In this document: piece after piece, positions 55,296-64,000 of the stretch
Layout: every line of letters begins with the position of its first letter
Numbering within the stretch: position 1 is the first letter of the stretch
Assembly: GCF_011752525.1 (NCBI RefSeq)
Contig: NZ_VWXI01000018.1
Coordinates: 62,001-126,000, forward strand
Length of the DNA stretch: 64,000 bases
Reading direction: 5' to 3'
From: Pantoea sp. Cy-639
Lineage (GTDB): Bacteria; Pseudomonadota; Gammaproteobacteria; Pseudomonadales; Pseudomonadaceae
Made by a program: the position numbers and the translations under genes
Notes under the pieces: generated by a model
Databases searched by the model: none
The model's input: the letters and a program-made list of their open reading frames with translations, nothing else
What the model was told of the DNA's origin: nothing

Positions 55296-58200
55296 AAGGA
55301 AGCTTCAACCTGTCCGAGTGGGCGCTGCGGCACCAGTCGTTCGTCTGGTACCTGATGGCGGTGAGCCTGGTGATGGGGGTGTTCTCCTACCTCAACCTGG
55401 GCCGTGAGGAAGACCCGTCGTTCACCATCAAGACCATGGTGATCCAGACCCGCTGGCCAGGTGCGACCCAGGACGAGACGTTGTTGCAGGTCACCGACCG
55501 GATCGAGAAGAAACTCGAGGAACTGGACTCGCTCGACTACGTAAAAAGCTACACCCGTCCCGGCGAATCCACGGTCTACGTGTACCTGCGCGACACCACC
55601 AAGGCCAAGGACATTCCCGAGATCTGGTACCAGGTGCGCAAGAAGATCCAGGACATCAGCGGCCAGTTCCCCAAGGGTATCCAGGGCCCGGGCTTCAACG
55701 ACGAGTTCGGTGACGTATACGGCTCGATCTACGGCTTCACCGCCGACGGCCTGACCCTGCGCCAGTTGCGCGACTATGTGGAGCAGGTGCGCGCCGAGGT
55801 GCGGGAGGTGCCCAACATTGGCAAGATCGAGCTGATCGGCACCCAGGACGAGGTGCTCTACCTGAACTTCTCGACCCGCAAGCTGGCCTCGTTCGGCATC
55901 GACCAGCGCCAGGTCATGGAAGCCCTGCAGGCGCAGAACGCGGTGACCCCGGCTGGGGTGATCGAGGCCGGGCCCGAGCGCATTTCGGTGCGCACCACCG
56001 GGCAGTTCGCCTCGGAGAAGGACCTGCAGACCGTCAACCTGCGCATCAACGACCGCTTCTTCCGCCTGGCCGATATCGCCGACATCGAGCGCGGCTACGT
56101 CGACCCGCCGTCCCCGATGTTCCGCTACAACGGCCAGACCGCCATCGGCCTGGCCATCGGCATGAAGGCCGGCGGCAACATGCAGGTGTTCGGCAAGCTG
56201 TTGCGCGAGCGGATGGAGCGGATCACCGCCGACCTGCCGGTGGGGGTCGAGGTGCACACCGTGTCCGACCAGGCGGTGGTGGTCAAGCAGGCGGTGGGTG
56301 GTTTCACCAGCGCGTTGTTCGAAGCCGTGGTGATCGTGCTGGTGGTGAGCTTCGTCAGCCTCGGTATCCGTGCCGGGCTGGTGGTGGCCTGCTCGATCCC
56401 GCTGGTGCTGGCCATGGTCTTCGTGTTCATGGAATACAGCGACATCACCATGCAGCGGATCTCCCTCGGCGCACTGATCATCGCCCTCGGCCTGCTGGTG
56501 GACGATGCGATGATCACCGTCGAGGTGATGGTCACGCGCCTGGAAATGGGCGAGACCAAGGAGCAGGCGGCGACCTTCGCCTATACCTCCACCGCCTTCC
56601 CCATGCTGACCGGCACCCTGGTGACCGTGGCCGGCTTCGTGCCCATCGGCCTGAACGCCAGCTCCGCCGGCGAGTACACCTTCACCCTGTTCGCGGTGAT
56701 CGCCGTGGCCCTGCTGGTGTCGTGGATCGTCGCGGTGTTCTTCGCCCCGGTGCTGGGCGTGCACATTCTCGACAGCAAGAAGCTCAAGCCCCATGAGTCG
56801 GAGCCGGGCCGGGTGGGACGCGCCTTCGAGCATGGCCTGCTGTGGTGCCTGCGCCACCGCTGGCTGACGGTGATCGGTACCGTCTTGCTGTTCGTGCTGT
56901 CGGTGGTGGGCATGCGCTTCGTGCAGAACCAGTTCTTCCCGTCGTCGGACCGCCCGGAAATCCTCGTCGACCTCAATCTGCCGCAGAACGCCTCGATCGA
57001 AGAGACGCGCAAGGTGGTCGACCGCTTCGAGGCGACGTTCAAGGATGACCCGGACATCGTCAGCTGGAGCACCTACATCGGCCAGGGCGCGATTCGCTTC
57101 TACCTGCCCCTGGACCAGCAGTTGCAGAACCCCTACTACGCCCAGTTCGTCATCGTCAGCAAGGGCCTGGAGGAGCGCGGCGGGCTGATGAAGCGCCTGC
57201 AGGAGCGCCTGAACAAGGACTTCGTCGGCATCGGCACCAACGTCCAGTCGCTGGAGATGGGCCCGCCGGTGGGGCGGCCGATCCAGTATCGGGTCAGCGG
57301 CAAGGACATCGACCAGGTGCGCCGGCACAGTATCGAACTGGCCACCTTGCTCGACCAGAATGCGCATATCGGCGAGATGATCTACGACTGGAACGAGCCG
57401 GGCAAAGTGCTGCGGGTCGAGATCGCCCAGGACAAGGCACGTCAGTTGGGGTTGTCGTCCGAGGACGTGGCCAACGTGATGAACAGCATCGTCAGCGGCG
57501 TGCCGATCACCCAGGTCAACGACAACATCTACCTGATCAACGTGGTCGCCCGCGCCGAGGACAGCGAGCGCGGTTCGCCCGATACCCTGCAGAACCTGCA
57601 GATCGTCAGCCCCAACGGCACCTCAATTCCGCTGCTGGCGTTCGCCACCGTGCGCTACGAACTGGAGCAGCCGCTGGTGTGGCGCCGCGACCGCAAGCCG
57701 ACCATCACCATCAAGGCCTCGGTCAATGGCGATATCCAGCCCACTGACCTGGTGGCCCAGCTCAAGCCGGTGATCGACCAGTTCGCCAGCCAACTGCCGG
57801 CCGGCTACGAAGTGGCCACCGGCGGTACCGTGGAGGAGAGCGCCAAGGCTCAGGGGCCGATCGCCAAGGTCATTCCGCTCATGCTGTTCCTCATGGCGAC
57901 CTTCCTGATGATCCAGTTGCACAGCGTGCAGAAGCTGTTCCTGGTGGTCAGCGTGGCGCCACTGGGGCTGATCGGGGTGGTGCTGGCGCTGGTGCCGACC
58001 GGGACGCCCATGGGCTTCGTGGCCATTCTCGGGATCCTGGCACTGGCGGGGATCATCATCCGCAATTCGGTGATCCTGGTGACCCAGATCGACGAGTTCG
58101 AGGCCCAGGGCTTTGCCCCCTGGGACGCGGTGGTGGAGGCCACCAACCACCGGCGGCGGCCGATCCTGCTGACGGCGGCGGCGGCGAGCCTGGGCATGAT

Positions 58201-58357
58201 CCCGATCGCCCGGGAAGTGTTCTGGGGGCCGATGGCCTACGCCATGATCGGCGGCATCATCAGTGCAACGCTGCTGACGCTGCTGTTCCTGCCGGCGCTA
58301 TACGTGGCCTGGTACAAGATCCGCGAGCCGGAGAACAGCTCCGGGACGCGACACTGA
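55292..58357 (+). CDS. RND efflux transporter, AcrB/MexB-type inner-membrane pump (TriC-like)
   Basis: A 1021-residue proton-driven pump with 12 spans and two large periplasmic loops. Landmarks are the N-terminal SEWALRHQSFVWYLMAVSLVMG, the TM4 acidic pair in GLLVDDAMITVEVMV, LTGTLVTVAGFVPIGLNASSAGEY, and the repeat half ending RRRPILLTAAAASLGMIP. The group is nearer to the heavy-subfamily-like TriC/VexF pumps than to MexB. No outer-membrane factor gene follows, so the system must use one encoded elsewhere. It is the third gene of the adaptor-adaptor-pump operon. Confidence 0.92.
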   Translation: MKGSFNLSEWALRHQSFVWYLMAVSLVMGVFSYLNLGREEDPSFTIKTMVIQTRWPGATQDETLLQVTDRIEKKLEELDSLDYVKSYTRPGESTVYVYLRDTTKAKDIPEIWYQVRKKIQDISGQFPKGIQGPGFNDEFGDVYGSIYGFTADGLTLRQLRDYVEQVRAEVREVPNIGKIELIGTQDEVLYLNFSTRKLASFGIDQRQVMEALQAQNAVTPAGVIEAGPERISVRTTGQFASEKDLQTVNLRINDRFFRLADIADIERGYVDPPSPMFRYNGQTAIGLAIGMKAGGNMQVFGKLLRERMERITADLPVGVEVHTVSDQAVVVKQAVGGFTSALFEAVVIVLVVSFVSLGIRAGLVVACSIPLVLAMVFVFMEYSDITMQRISLGALIIALGLLVDDAMITVEVMVTRLEMGETKEQAATFAYTSTAFPMLTGTLVTVAGFVPIGLNASSAGEYTFTLFAVIAVALLVSWIVAVFFAPVLGVHILDSKKLKPHESEPGRVGRAFEHGLLWCLRHRWLTVIGTVLLFVLSVVGMRFVQNQFFPSSDRPEILVDLNLPQNASIEETRKVVDRFEATFKDDPDIVSWSTYIGQGAIRFYLPLDQQLQNPYYAQFVIVSKGLEERGGLMKRLQERLNKDFVGIGTNVQSLEMGPPVGRPIQYRVSGKDIDQVRRHSIELATLLDQNAHIGEMIYDWNEPGKVLRVEIAQDKARQLGLSSEDVANVMNSIVSGVPITQVNDNIYLINVVARAEDSERGSPDTLQNLQIVSPNGTSIPLLAFATVRYELEQPLVWRRDRKPTITIKASVNGDIQPTDLVAQLKPVIDQFASQLPAGYEVATGGTVEESAKAQGPIAKVIPLMLFLMATFLMIQLHSVQKLFLVVSVAPLGLIGVVLALVPTGTPMGFVAILGILALAGIIIRNSVILVTQIDEFEAQGFAPWDAVVEATNHRRRPILLTAAAASLGMIPIAREVFWGPMAYAMIGGIISATLLTLLFLPALYVAWYKIREPENSSGTRH

Positions 58358-58360
58358 CCC

Positions 58361-58388
58361 CCTGTAGGCGCGGCCTTGTGTCGCGAAA
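58361..58388 (+). repeat. 28-base dispersed repeat, copy 1
   Basis: cctgtaggcgcggccttgtg followed by tcgcgaaa. It matches 62707-62734 at 27 of 28 positions. It lies 3 bases past the RND pump stop. It is distinct from the gcggggcaagcc REP family and probably a second class of extragenic repeat. Confidence 0.75.
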
Positions 58389-58431
58389 GGGCTGCGCCTG
58401 CGCAACGCTGTTCGTTGTTGGTTATATAAAC

Positions 58432-58456
58432 ATTCTTAAACAGTATTTTTAAGAAT
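58432..58456. promoter_or_regulatory. Perfect inverted repeat upstream of oscA-sbp, candidate sulfur-regulon activator site
   Basis: ATTCTTAAA (58432-58440) and TTTAAGAAT (58448-58456) flank CAGTATT. The site is preceded by an AT-rich TTATATAAAC. TAGTAT at 58470-58475 may be the -10, so the repeat sits over the -35 position as an activator site would. Related sequences lie at 23004-23028 and 62865-62889. A CysB-type regulator is the likely binder, an inference. Confidence 0.6.
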
Positions 58457-58544
58457 ATCCGCGCCTCTCTAGTATTGCCCTCACGCCAGGCGCAAACCCC
58501 CTTCAGACCCTCTGCCCGGCACCCTTACTCACAGGAGAACGAGC

Positions 58545-58727
58545 ATGAGTGCATCTCTGCGCAGCATCGACGGTCAGGACGAAGCCACCATTCTGCGTGA
58601 GATCCAGAGCGCCCTGCGCGACCTGCGCTTCGGCGCGGTGGAGATCACCGTGCACAACGCCCAGGTGGTGCAGATCGAACGCAAGGAGAAGTTCCGCCTG
58701 CAGCAGCCCGGCAACAAGTCCGGCTGA
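58545..58727 (+). CDS. oscA: YezD/OscA family small protein (DUF2292)
   Basis: A 60-residue protein beginning MSASLRSIDGQDEATILREIQSAL. It has the DUF2292 pattern LRFGAVEITVHNAQVVQIERKEKFRLQ. Members called OscA are linked to organosulfur use and are found next to sulfate transport genes in pseudomonads. AGGAGAA lies 7 bases before the ATG. sbp follows after 47 bases. The molecular role is unknown; a small cytoplasmic regulator or sensor is possible. It is the first gene behind the ATTCTTAAA inverted repeat. Confidence 0.85.
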   Translation: MSASLRSIDGQDEATILREIQSALRDLRFGAVEITVHNAQVVQIERKEKFRLQQPGNKSG

Positions 58728-58774
58728 CAGCGCATCACCTCAAAACTAGAAAAATGCCAATCGGGAGCTTCACC

Positions 58775-59782
58775 ATGTCCATCCGCCGTTATGCGCTCGC
58801 CGCCCTGGCCAGCGCCGTGTTTGCCGGTTCCGCGATCGCCAAGGACTACGAACTGCTGAACGTGTCCTACGACCCGACCCGCGAGCTGTACCAGCAGTAC
58901 AACGCCGAGTTCATCCAGCACTGGCAGGCCGCCCATCCGGGCGACAAGGTGAAGATCCAGCAATCCCACGGCGGTTCCGGCAAGCAGGGCCGCGCGGTGA
59001 TCGACGGCCTGCGTGCCGACGTGGTGACCCTGGCCCTGGCCGGCGACATCGACGAGATCGCCAAGCTCGGCAAGACCCTGCCCGAGGACTGGCAGAAGCG
59101 CCTGCCGGACGCCAGCACCCCGTACACCTCGACCATCGTGTTCCTGGTGCGCAAGGGCAACCCGAAAGGCATCAAGGACTGGGGCGACCTGATCAAGCAG
59201 GACGTCTCGGTGATCACCCCCAACCCGAAGACCTCCGGCGGCGCCCGCTGGAACTTCCTCGCCGCCTGGGCCTACGGCCTGAAGACCGGCGGCAGTGAAG
59301 AGAAGGCCAGGGAATACGTGCAGCAGCTGTTCAAGCACGTACCGGTGCTGGACACCGGTGCCCGCGGCTCGACCATCACCTTCGTCAACAATGGCCAGGG
59401 CGACGTGTTGCTGGCCTGGGAGAACGAGGCCTTCCTGGCGCTCAAGGAAGACGGTGGGGCCGACAAGTTCGAGATCGTCGTGCCGTCGCTGTCGATCCTG
59501 GCCGAGCCACCGGTGGCGGTGGTGGACAAGAACGCCGAGAAGAAGGGCAACGAGCAGATCGCCGAGGCGTACCTCAAGCACCTGTACAGCCCGGCAGGCC
59601 AGAAGATCGCCGCGCAGAACTTCTATCGTCCGCGTGACGCGAAGGTCGCCGCCGAGTTCGGCAAGCAGTTCCCGAAACTGGACCTGGTGACCATCGACAA
59701 GGACTTCGGTGGCTGGAAGACTGCGCAGCCGAAGTTCTTCAACGATGGTGGTGTGTTCGACCAGATTTATCAGGCACAGTGA
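58775..59782 (+). CDS. sbp: Sulfate-binding protein
   Basis: A 335-residue periplasmic sulfate/thiosulfate-binding protein. A signal peptide ends AGSAIA-KDYELL. The family signature NVSYDPTRELYQQYN comes right after it, and QSHGGSGKQGRAVIDGLRADVVTLAL forms part of the anion site. GARWNFLAAWAYGL and the C-terminal DKDFGGWKTAQPKFFNDGGVFDQIY complete the fold. The start at 58775 has GGGAG 7 bases upstream; ATG at 58754 is less likely. It delivers sulfate to the CysTWA importer. Confidence 0.96.
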   Translation: MSIRRYALAALASAVFAGSAIAKDYELLNVSYDPTRELYQQYNAEFIQHWQAAHPGDKVKIQQSHGGSGKQGRAVIDGLRADVVTLALAGDIDEIAKLGKTLPEDWQKRLPDASTPYTSTIVFLVRKGNPKGIKDWGDLIKQDVSVITPNPKTSGGARWNFLAAWAYGLKTGGSEEKAREYVQQLFKHVPVLDTGARGSTITFVNNGQGDVLLAWENEAFLALKEDGGADKFEIVVPSLSILAEPPVAVVDKNAEKKGNEQIAEAYLKHLYSPAGQKIAAQNFYRPRDAKVAAEFGKQFPKLDLVTIDKDFGGWKTAQPKFFNDGGVFDQIYQAQ

Positions 59783-59867
59783 TCGGCTGTTCACGCCTCG
59801 TAGGATGATGGCGTGGGAGTGGTGCACCGCTCCCACGATGTTCCCAGCATTCAACTAGCCTGCATGG

Positions 59868-59888
59868 GCCCGGGATCCGACCCCGGGC
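59868..59888 (+). other. GC-rich hairpin between sbp and cysT
   Basis: GCCCGGG (59868-59874) and CCCGGGC (59882-59888) flank a 7-base loop, 25 bases before cysT. A second small hairpin (gtgggag/ctcccac, 59813-59836 region) lies upstream. Without a T-run it may stabilise sbp mRNA and lower expression of the downstream permeases. Confidence 0.5.
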
Positions 59889-59913
59889 TTCGTGCATTCA
59901 ACCAGGGACCTTT

Positions 59914-60732
59914 ATGTCACGTCGTATTTCCCCCGTCATACCCGGCTTCGGGCTGACACTGGGCTACACCTTGGTGTACCTCAGCCTGATCGTGCTGATA
60001 CCGCTGGCGGCCATGTTCATCCATGCCTCGCAGCTCACCTGGGAGCAGTTCTGGACCATCGTCAGCGCGCCGCGTGTGCTCGCCGCGCTCAAACTGAGTT
60101 TCGGTACCGCCCTGTTCGCCGCCATCATCAACGGTGTGATCGGCACCCTGCTGGCCTGGGTGCTGGTGCGCTACACCTTCCCCGGGCGCAAGGTCATCGA
60201 CGCGATGATCGACCTGCCGTTCGCCCTGCCCACCGCGGTCGCCGGCATCGCCTTGACCGCCCTGTACGCACCTCAGGGCTGGGTTGGCCAGTTCGCCACC
60301 GAGCTGGGCTTCAAGATCGCCTACACCCCGCTGGGCATCACCCTGGCCCTGACCTTCGTCACCCTGCCGTTCGTGGTGCGCACGGTGCAGCCGGTGCTGG
60401 CGGATATTCCGCGGGAAGTCGAGGAGGCCGCTGCCTGCCTGGGCGCCAAGCCCCTGCAGGTGTTCCGCCACGTGCTGGCGCCGGCGCTGTTGCCGGCCTG
60501 GCTGACCGGTTTTGCCCTGGCCTTCGCCCGCGGCGTCGGTGAGTACGGCTCGGTGATCTTCATCGCCGGCAACATGCCGATGAAGACCGAGATCCTGCCG
60601 CTGCTGATCATGGTCAAGCTCGACCAGTACGACTACACCGGCGCCACGGCCATCGGCGTGCTGATGCTGGTGGTTTCCTTCATCCTGCTGCTGCTGATCA
60701 ACCTGCTGCAGCGGCGCATCGAAACCCCTTGA
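59914..60732 (+). CDS. cysT: Sulfate/thiosulfate ABC transporter permease CysT
   Basis: A 272-residue inner-membrane permease with six spans. The first is LGYTLVYLSLIVLIPLAAMF. The EAA loop EEAAACLGAKPLQVFRHVLAPAL is visible, as is the family segment AFARGVGEYGSVIFIAGNMPMKTEILP. It forms a heterodimeric channel with CysW. cysW begins 13 bases after the stop. Also called CysU. Confidence 0.95.
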   Translation: MSRRISPVIPGFGLTLGYTLVYLSLIVLIPLAAMFIHASQLTWEQFWTIVSAPRVLAALKLSFGTALFAAIINGVIGTLLAWVLVRYTFPGRKVIDAMIDLPFALPTAVAGIALTALYAPQGWVGQFATELGFKIAYTPLGITLALTFVTLPFVVRTVQPVLADIPREVEEAAACLGAKPLQVFRHVLAPALLPAWLTGFALAFARGVGEYGSVIFIAGNMPMKTEILPLLIMVKLDQYDYTGATAIGVLMLVVSFILLLLINLLQRRIETP

Positions 60733-60745
60733 AGGAGGCCTGCTG

Positions 60746-61618
60746 ATGTCTTCGTCTTCCCTTGGCGCCACGGCCGCCGCCAACGCCGCCCGGCGTGGCA
60801 GCGCGACCTCGCGCCGTGTACTGATCACCCTGGGCTGGATCGTCTTCGCGCTGTTCCTGGCCCTGCCGTTGGTGATCGTCGTCTCGCAGGCACTGAAGAA
60901 CGGCTTCGGCACCTTCTTCGAGGCGATCCTCGAGGCCGATGCCCTGGCCGCGCTGCGCTTGACCCTGCTGGCGGTGGTCATCTCGGTGCCGCTGAACCTG
61001 GTATTCGGCGTGTCCGCCGCCTGGTGCGTGAGCAAGTACAGCTTCCGTGGCAAGAGTGTGCTGGTGACCCTGATCGACCTGCCGTTCTCGGTGTCGCCGG
61101 TGATCGCCGGCCTGGTCTATGTGCTGATGTTCGGTGCCCAGGGCCTGTTCGGCCCGTGGCTGCAGGACCACGACATCCAGATCGTCTTCGCCCTGCCGGG
61201 CATCGTCCTGGCGACCATCTTCGTCACCGTGCCCTTCGTCGCCCGCGAGCTGATCCCGCTGATGCAGGAGCAAGGCACGCAGGAGGAGGAGGCCGCGCGC
61301 CTGCTGGGCGCCAACGGCTGGCAGATGTTCTGGCACGTGACCCTGCCGAACATCAAGTGGGGCCTGATCTACGGCGTGGTGCTGTGCACCGCCCGGGCCA
61401 TGGGCGAGTTTGGCGCGGTGTCGGTGGTGTCCGGCCATATCCGCGGCGTCACCAACACCTTGCCGCTGCACGTGGAGATCCTCTACAACGAGTACAACCA
61501 TGTCGCGGCCTTCAGCGTGGCCAGCCTGCTGCTGATCCTGGCGCTCTTCATCCTGCTGCTCAAGCAGTGGAGCGAGAACCGTATTAACCGCCTGCGCCAC
61601 AGCGCCGCGGAGGAATGA
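60746..61618 (+). CDS. cysW: Sulfate/thiosulfate ABC transporter permease CysW
   Basis: A 290-residue permease with six spans after an Ala-rich cytoplasmic N terminus of about 25 residues. The EAA loop reads EEEAARLLGANGWQMFWHVTLPNI. The CysW-specific segment ARAMGEFGAVSVVSGHIRGVTNTLPLHVEI follows. GGAGG lies before the ATG. cysA starts 3 bases past the stop, so they are co-translated. It pairs with CysT. Confidence 0.95.
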   Translation: MSSSSLGATAAANAARRGSATSRRVLITLGWIVFALFLALPLVIVVSQALKNGFGTFFEAILEADALAALRLTLLAVVISVPLNLVFGVSAAWCVSKYSFRGKSVLVTLIDLPFSVSPVIAGLVYVLMFGAQGLFGPWLQDHDIQIVFALPGIVLATIFVTVPFVARELIPLMQEQGTQEEEAARLLGANGWQMFWHVTLPNIKWGLIYGVVLCTARAMGEFGAVSVVSGHIRGVTNTLPLHVEILYNEYNHVAAFSVASLLLILALFILLLKQWSENRINRLRHSAAEE

Positions 61619-61621
61619 TTC

Positions 61622-62611
<990 letters not shown>

Positions 62612-62630
62612 GCCGCGTTTAGAGGCAGGG

Positions 62631-62658
62631 AAAACCCGGGCATGGTCCCGGGTTTTTT
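62631..62658 (+). terminator. Intrinsic terminator of the sulfate operon
   Basis: AAAACCCGGG (62631-62640) and CCCGGGTTTT (62647-62656) flank CATGGT; the T-run continues to 62658. A strong rho-independent terminator 20 bases past cysA. Confidence 0.93.
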
Positions 62659-62706
62659 ATTGCCTGTGCCAGTGGGAAGAGCTGCCCCTGCAGGGGAACG
62701 CAAATC

Positions 62707-62734
62707 CCTGTAGGAGCGGCCTTGTGTCGCGAAA
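62707..62734 (+). repeat. 28-base dispersed repeat, copy 2
   Basis: cctgtaggagcggccttgtg followed by tcgcgaaa. It differs from 58361-58388 at one base. It stands in the gap after the sulfate operon. Confidence 0.75.
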
Positions 62735-62864
62735 CGAGGGAGAAGCTCTCGCGGCAATCCCATGCCTTGCCCGAATATTTGTCATGCCGAAAAGGCATCG
62801 GCCGGCTGCTCTGTCGCTACACCCCCCGAGCCTCGTGGCTTGGAGCCGACATCGCCAATTCAAT

Positions 62865-62889
62865 ATTCATAAAAGTTCTAGCTTTAACT
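62865..62889 (+). promoter_or_regulatory. Sulfur-regulon-like AT-rich element upstream of tonB
   Basis: The 25 bases begin ATTCATAAAAGTTCT and end TTTAACT, matching the element upstream of the SfnB operon at 17 of 25 positions by hand. It lies about 85 bases before the tonB ATG in an AT-rich patch, where an activator site would sit. Confidence 0.45.
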
Positions 62890-62971
62890 TTAAACATTAC
62901 TTTATGAGATAAGCCCTCGGCGACGATGATTCAGCCACATACCTGAGTCAAGAACCCCAGGAGTCTGATCA

Positions 62972-63754
62972 ATGGGTAATGTCCAGTCGGCCATCAGGGC
63001 CTACGACCAGCCATGGCGCCCGGCCCCGGGCGACCTGGTCGAGCTCGGACGCACGTTGCGCCTGCCGCTTGGCCAGTTGCGCCTGCAACGCACGCCGGTC
63101 AGCGGCCTCAAGCGCCGCGACGCGCTGGCGCTGGGCCTGCTGGTACTGGTGCTGCATGGCGTGGTGGCGTATTGGGTCAGCCATCAGCCGACTCCCGAGC
63201 TGCCGCTCGTCCCGCCGCAGGTTCCCCCCATGACCATCGAGTTCGCCGCGCCCGCGCCACCCGCAGTCGAGCCGCCGCCGCCCGCGCCGGTGATCCAGCC
63301 CGCGCCGCCACCTGTACCGGTGGTCGATGAGCTGGCCGCCAAGCCTGCGCCCAAGGCGAAGCCCAAGCCTGTGCCCAAGCCGCAGCCCAAGCCGGTCGAG
63401 GCGGCTGCGCCCGCTCCGGTGGCTGCGCCAGCAGCGCCTGCCCCGGCCCCTGTGCCCCCCGCGCCGGCACCGGTCACCCCGGCCTCGGCCAACGCCGCAT
63501 ACCTGAAGAACCCGGCGCCGGAGTATCCGCAGATGGCCCAGCGCCGTGGCTGGGAAGGCACCGTGCTGCTGCGTGTGGAAGTGCTGCCCAGCGGCAAGCC
63601 CGGGCAGATCCAGATCCAGAAGAGCAGTGGCCGCGATGCCCTGGACGCCGCCGCGCTCGCCGCGGTCAAGCGCTGGAGCTTCGTTCCGGCCAGGCAGGGC
63701 GACGTGGCCCAGGTGGGCTGGGTCAGCGTACCGATCGATTTCAAGCTTCGTTAA
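62972..63754 (+). CDS. tonB: Energy transducer TonB
   Basis: A 260-residue protein that carries proton-motive energy from ExbB-ExbD to outer-membrane receptors. A cytoplasmic N terminus of about 50 residues (MGNVQSAIRAYDQPWRP) precedes the single span (ALALGLLVLVLHGVVAYWVS). A long Pro/Ala/Lys-rich spacer with PKPVPKPQPK repeats follows. The C-terminal domain has PAPEYPQMAQRRGWEGTVLLRVEV and a final VPIDFKLR. The extended N terminus is unusual compared with E. coli TonB but occurs in pseudomonads. exbB starts 30 bases downstream. An ATTCnTAAA element upstream ties it to sulfur control. Confidence 0.93.
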   Translation: MGNVQSAIRAYDQPWRPAPGDLVELGRTLRLPLGQLRLQRTPVSGLKRRDALALGLLVLVLHGVVAYWVSHQPTPELPLVPPQVPPMTIEFAAPAPPAVEPPPPAPVIQPAPPPVPVVDELAAKPAPKAKPKPVPKPQPKPVEAAAPAPVAAPAAPAPAPVPPAPAPVTPASANAAYLKNPAPEYPQMAQRRGWEGTVLLRVEVLPSGKPGQIQIQKSSGRDALDAAALAAVKRWSFVPARQGDVAQVGWVSVPIDFKLR

Positions 63755-63784
63755 CGTGCGAGCGCATAAAGGAAGGACTTCATC

Positions 63785-64000
63785 ATGAGCCTGTTGGCAT
63801 CCCCCTTCGAATCCGTAGAAAGCGCAGTCATCTGGCTGCTGGTTGGCTTCTCCGTCGCCACCTGGGCGCTGGCCCTGGTCAAGGTCGTGCAGTTCGTGCG
63901 CCTCAAGCAGCAGGACAAACGCTTCCACCAGCAGTTCTGGGCGGCGTCCAGCCTCGATTCGGCCGCCGAGCCGAGCCACGACCTGCCCGGTCCTGCCGCC
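63785..64000 (+). CDS. exbB: ExbB/TolQ-type proton channel, N-terminal part
   Basis: The first 72 residues are visible: MSLLASPFESVESAVIWLL, one hydrophobic span (about 14-33), then a basic KVVQFVRLKQQDKRF. This matches the MotA/TolQ/ExbB family, which drives TonB. The frame is open to the window edge. AAGGAAGG lies before the ATG. Being next to tonB, it is probably exbB rather than tolQ, and exbD is expected beyond the edge. Confidence 0.85.
   Translation, partial: MSLLASPFESVESAVIWLLVGFSVATWALALVKVVQFVRLKQQDKRFHQQFWAASSLDSAAEPSHDLPGPAA

Larger units (their letters stand above)
62659..62971. other. Intergenic region cysA/tonB
   Basis: About 310 bases after the terminator. It holds the 28-base dispersed repeat copy 2 (62707-62734), then an AT-rich promoter zone (62858-62912) with the ATTCATAAA element. 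Short frames in it have no ribosome sites and look non-coding. The leader before tonB has CCAGGAG as ribosome site. Confidence 0.6.

Noticed and set aside
54734..57367. 877-codon minus-strand frame opposite the RND pump
   Set aside because: His/Asp/Gln-rich antisense artefact with no domain; the pump frame is complete.

Overview
The window looks like a chromosomal segment of a Pseudomonas of the P. putida group. It is GC-rich and densely packed. It carries the genes gabDT, desA, metNIQ with flavin desulfurisation oxygenases, argE-argA, the spu polyamine cluster and sbp-cysTWA-tonB-exbB. Several intergenic gaps hold REP palindromes of the P. putida type (core gcggggcaagcccgctccca). The assignment rests on recognised protein families and gene order, not on a database search. 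I see no rRNA, tRNA, CRISPR array, insertion sequence or replication origin.

Layout. 0-6.4 kb is a sulfate-ester scavenging block: the tail of an ABC binding protein, the alkylsulfatase atsK, a LysR regulator, a TonB receptor and a cytoplasmic-looking aryl-sulfate sulfotransferase. 6.6-9.6 kb is gabD-gabT. 9.7-16.4 kb holds an HDOD protein with a degenerate receiver, a GNAT-like protein of lower GC, a PAS-GGDEF diguanylate cyclase, the fatty-acid desaturase desA and a membrane PAS-GGDEF-EAL protein. 16.4-26.6 kb is a second sulfur block on the minus strand: metINQ, an LLM flavin monooxygenase, two tandem SfnB-family oxidoreductases and a cystine-type ABC transporter. The divergent serine acetyltransferase epsC closes this block. 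26.8-31.8 kb holds betT and gcvP.

31.75-33.93 kb is the accessory hot spot. A minus-strand PAAR-domain protein with a LysM-like segment and a glycine-rich hydrophobic C terminus is followed, 7 bases after its stop, by a small three-helix membrane protein. Both lie between two 55-base imperfect direct repeats of the gcvP 3' end. GC falls from the PAAR half to the C-terminal half and then to the small gene. I read this as an acquired type VI secretion effector-immunity cassette inserted at the end of gcvP. It is the most interesting object here.

34-41.3 kb holds a DUF2388 protein, an orphan GspE-like ATPase, an ACT-like small protein divergent from an Lrp regulator, a CYTH-CHAD protein, argE and argA. 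41.3-51.8 kb is the polyamine region: two divergent gamma-glutamylpolyamine synthetase genes, the aminotransferase spuC, two periplasmic binding proteins and an ABC importer. GabT and GabD at the other end of the window could take the resulting 4-aminobutyrate to succinate. 51.8-58.4 kb has a lone AAA ATPase and an RND efflux system with two adaptor lipoproteins. 58.5-64 kb is the sulfate uptake operon oscA-sbp-cysT-cysW-cysA, then tonB and the start of exbB.

Sulfur acquisition recurs across the window. A 25-base AT-rich element with core ATTCnTAAA lies upstream of oscA-sbp, the sfn/met operon and tonB. A partial match lies upstream of the TonB receptor. This suggests one sulfur-starvation regulon, possibly CysB-type, spanning the window.
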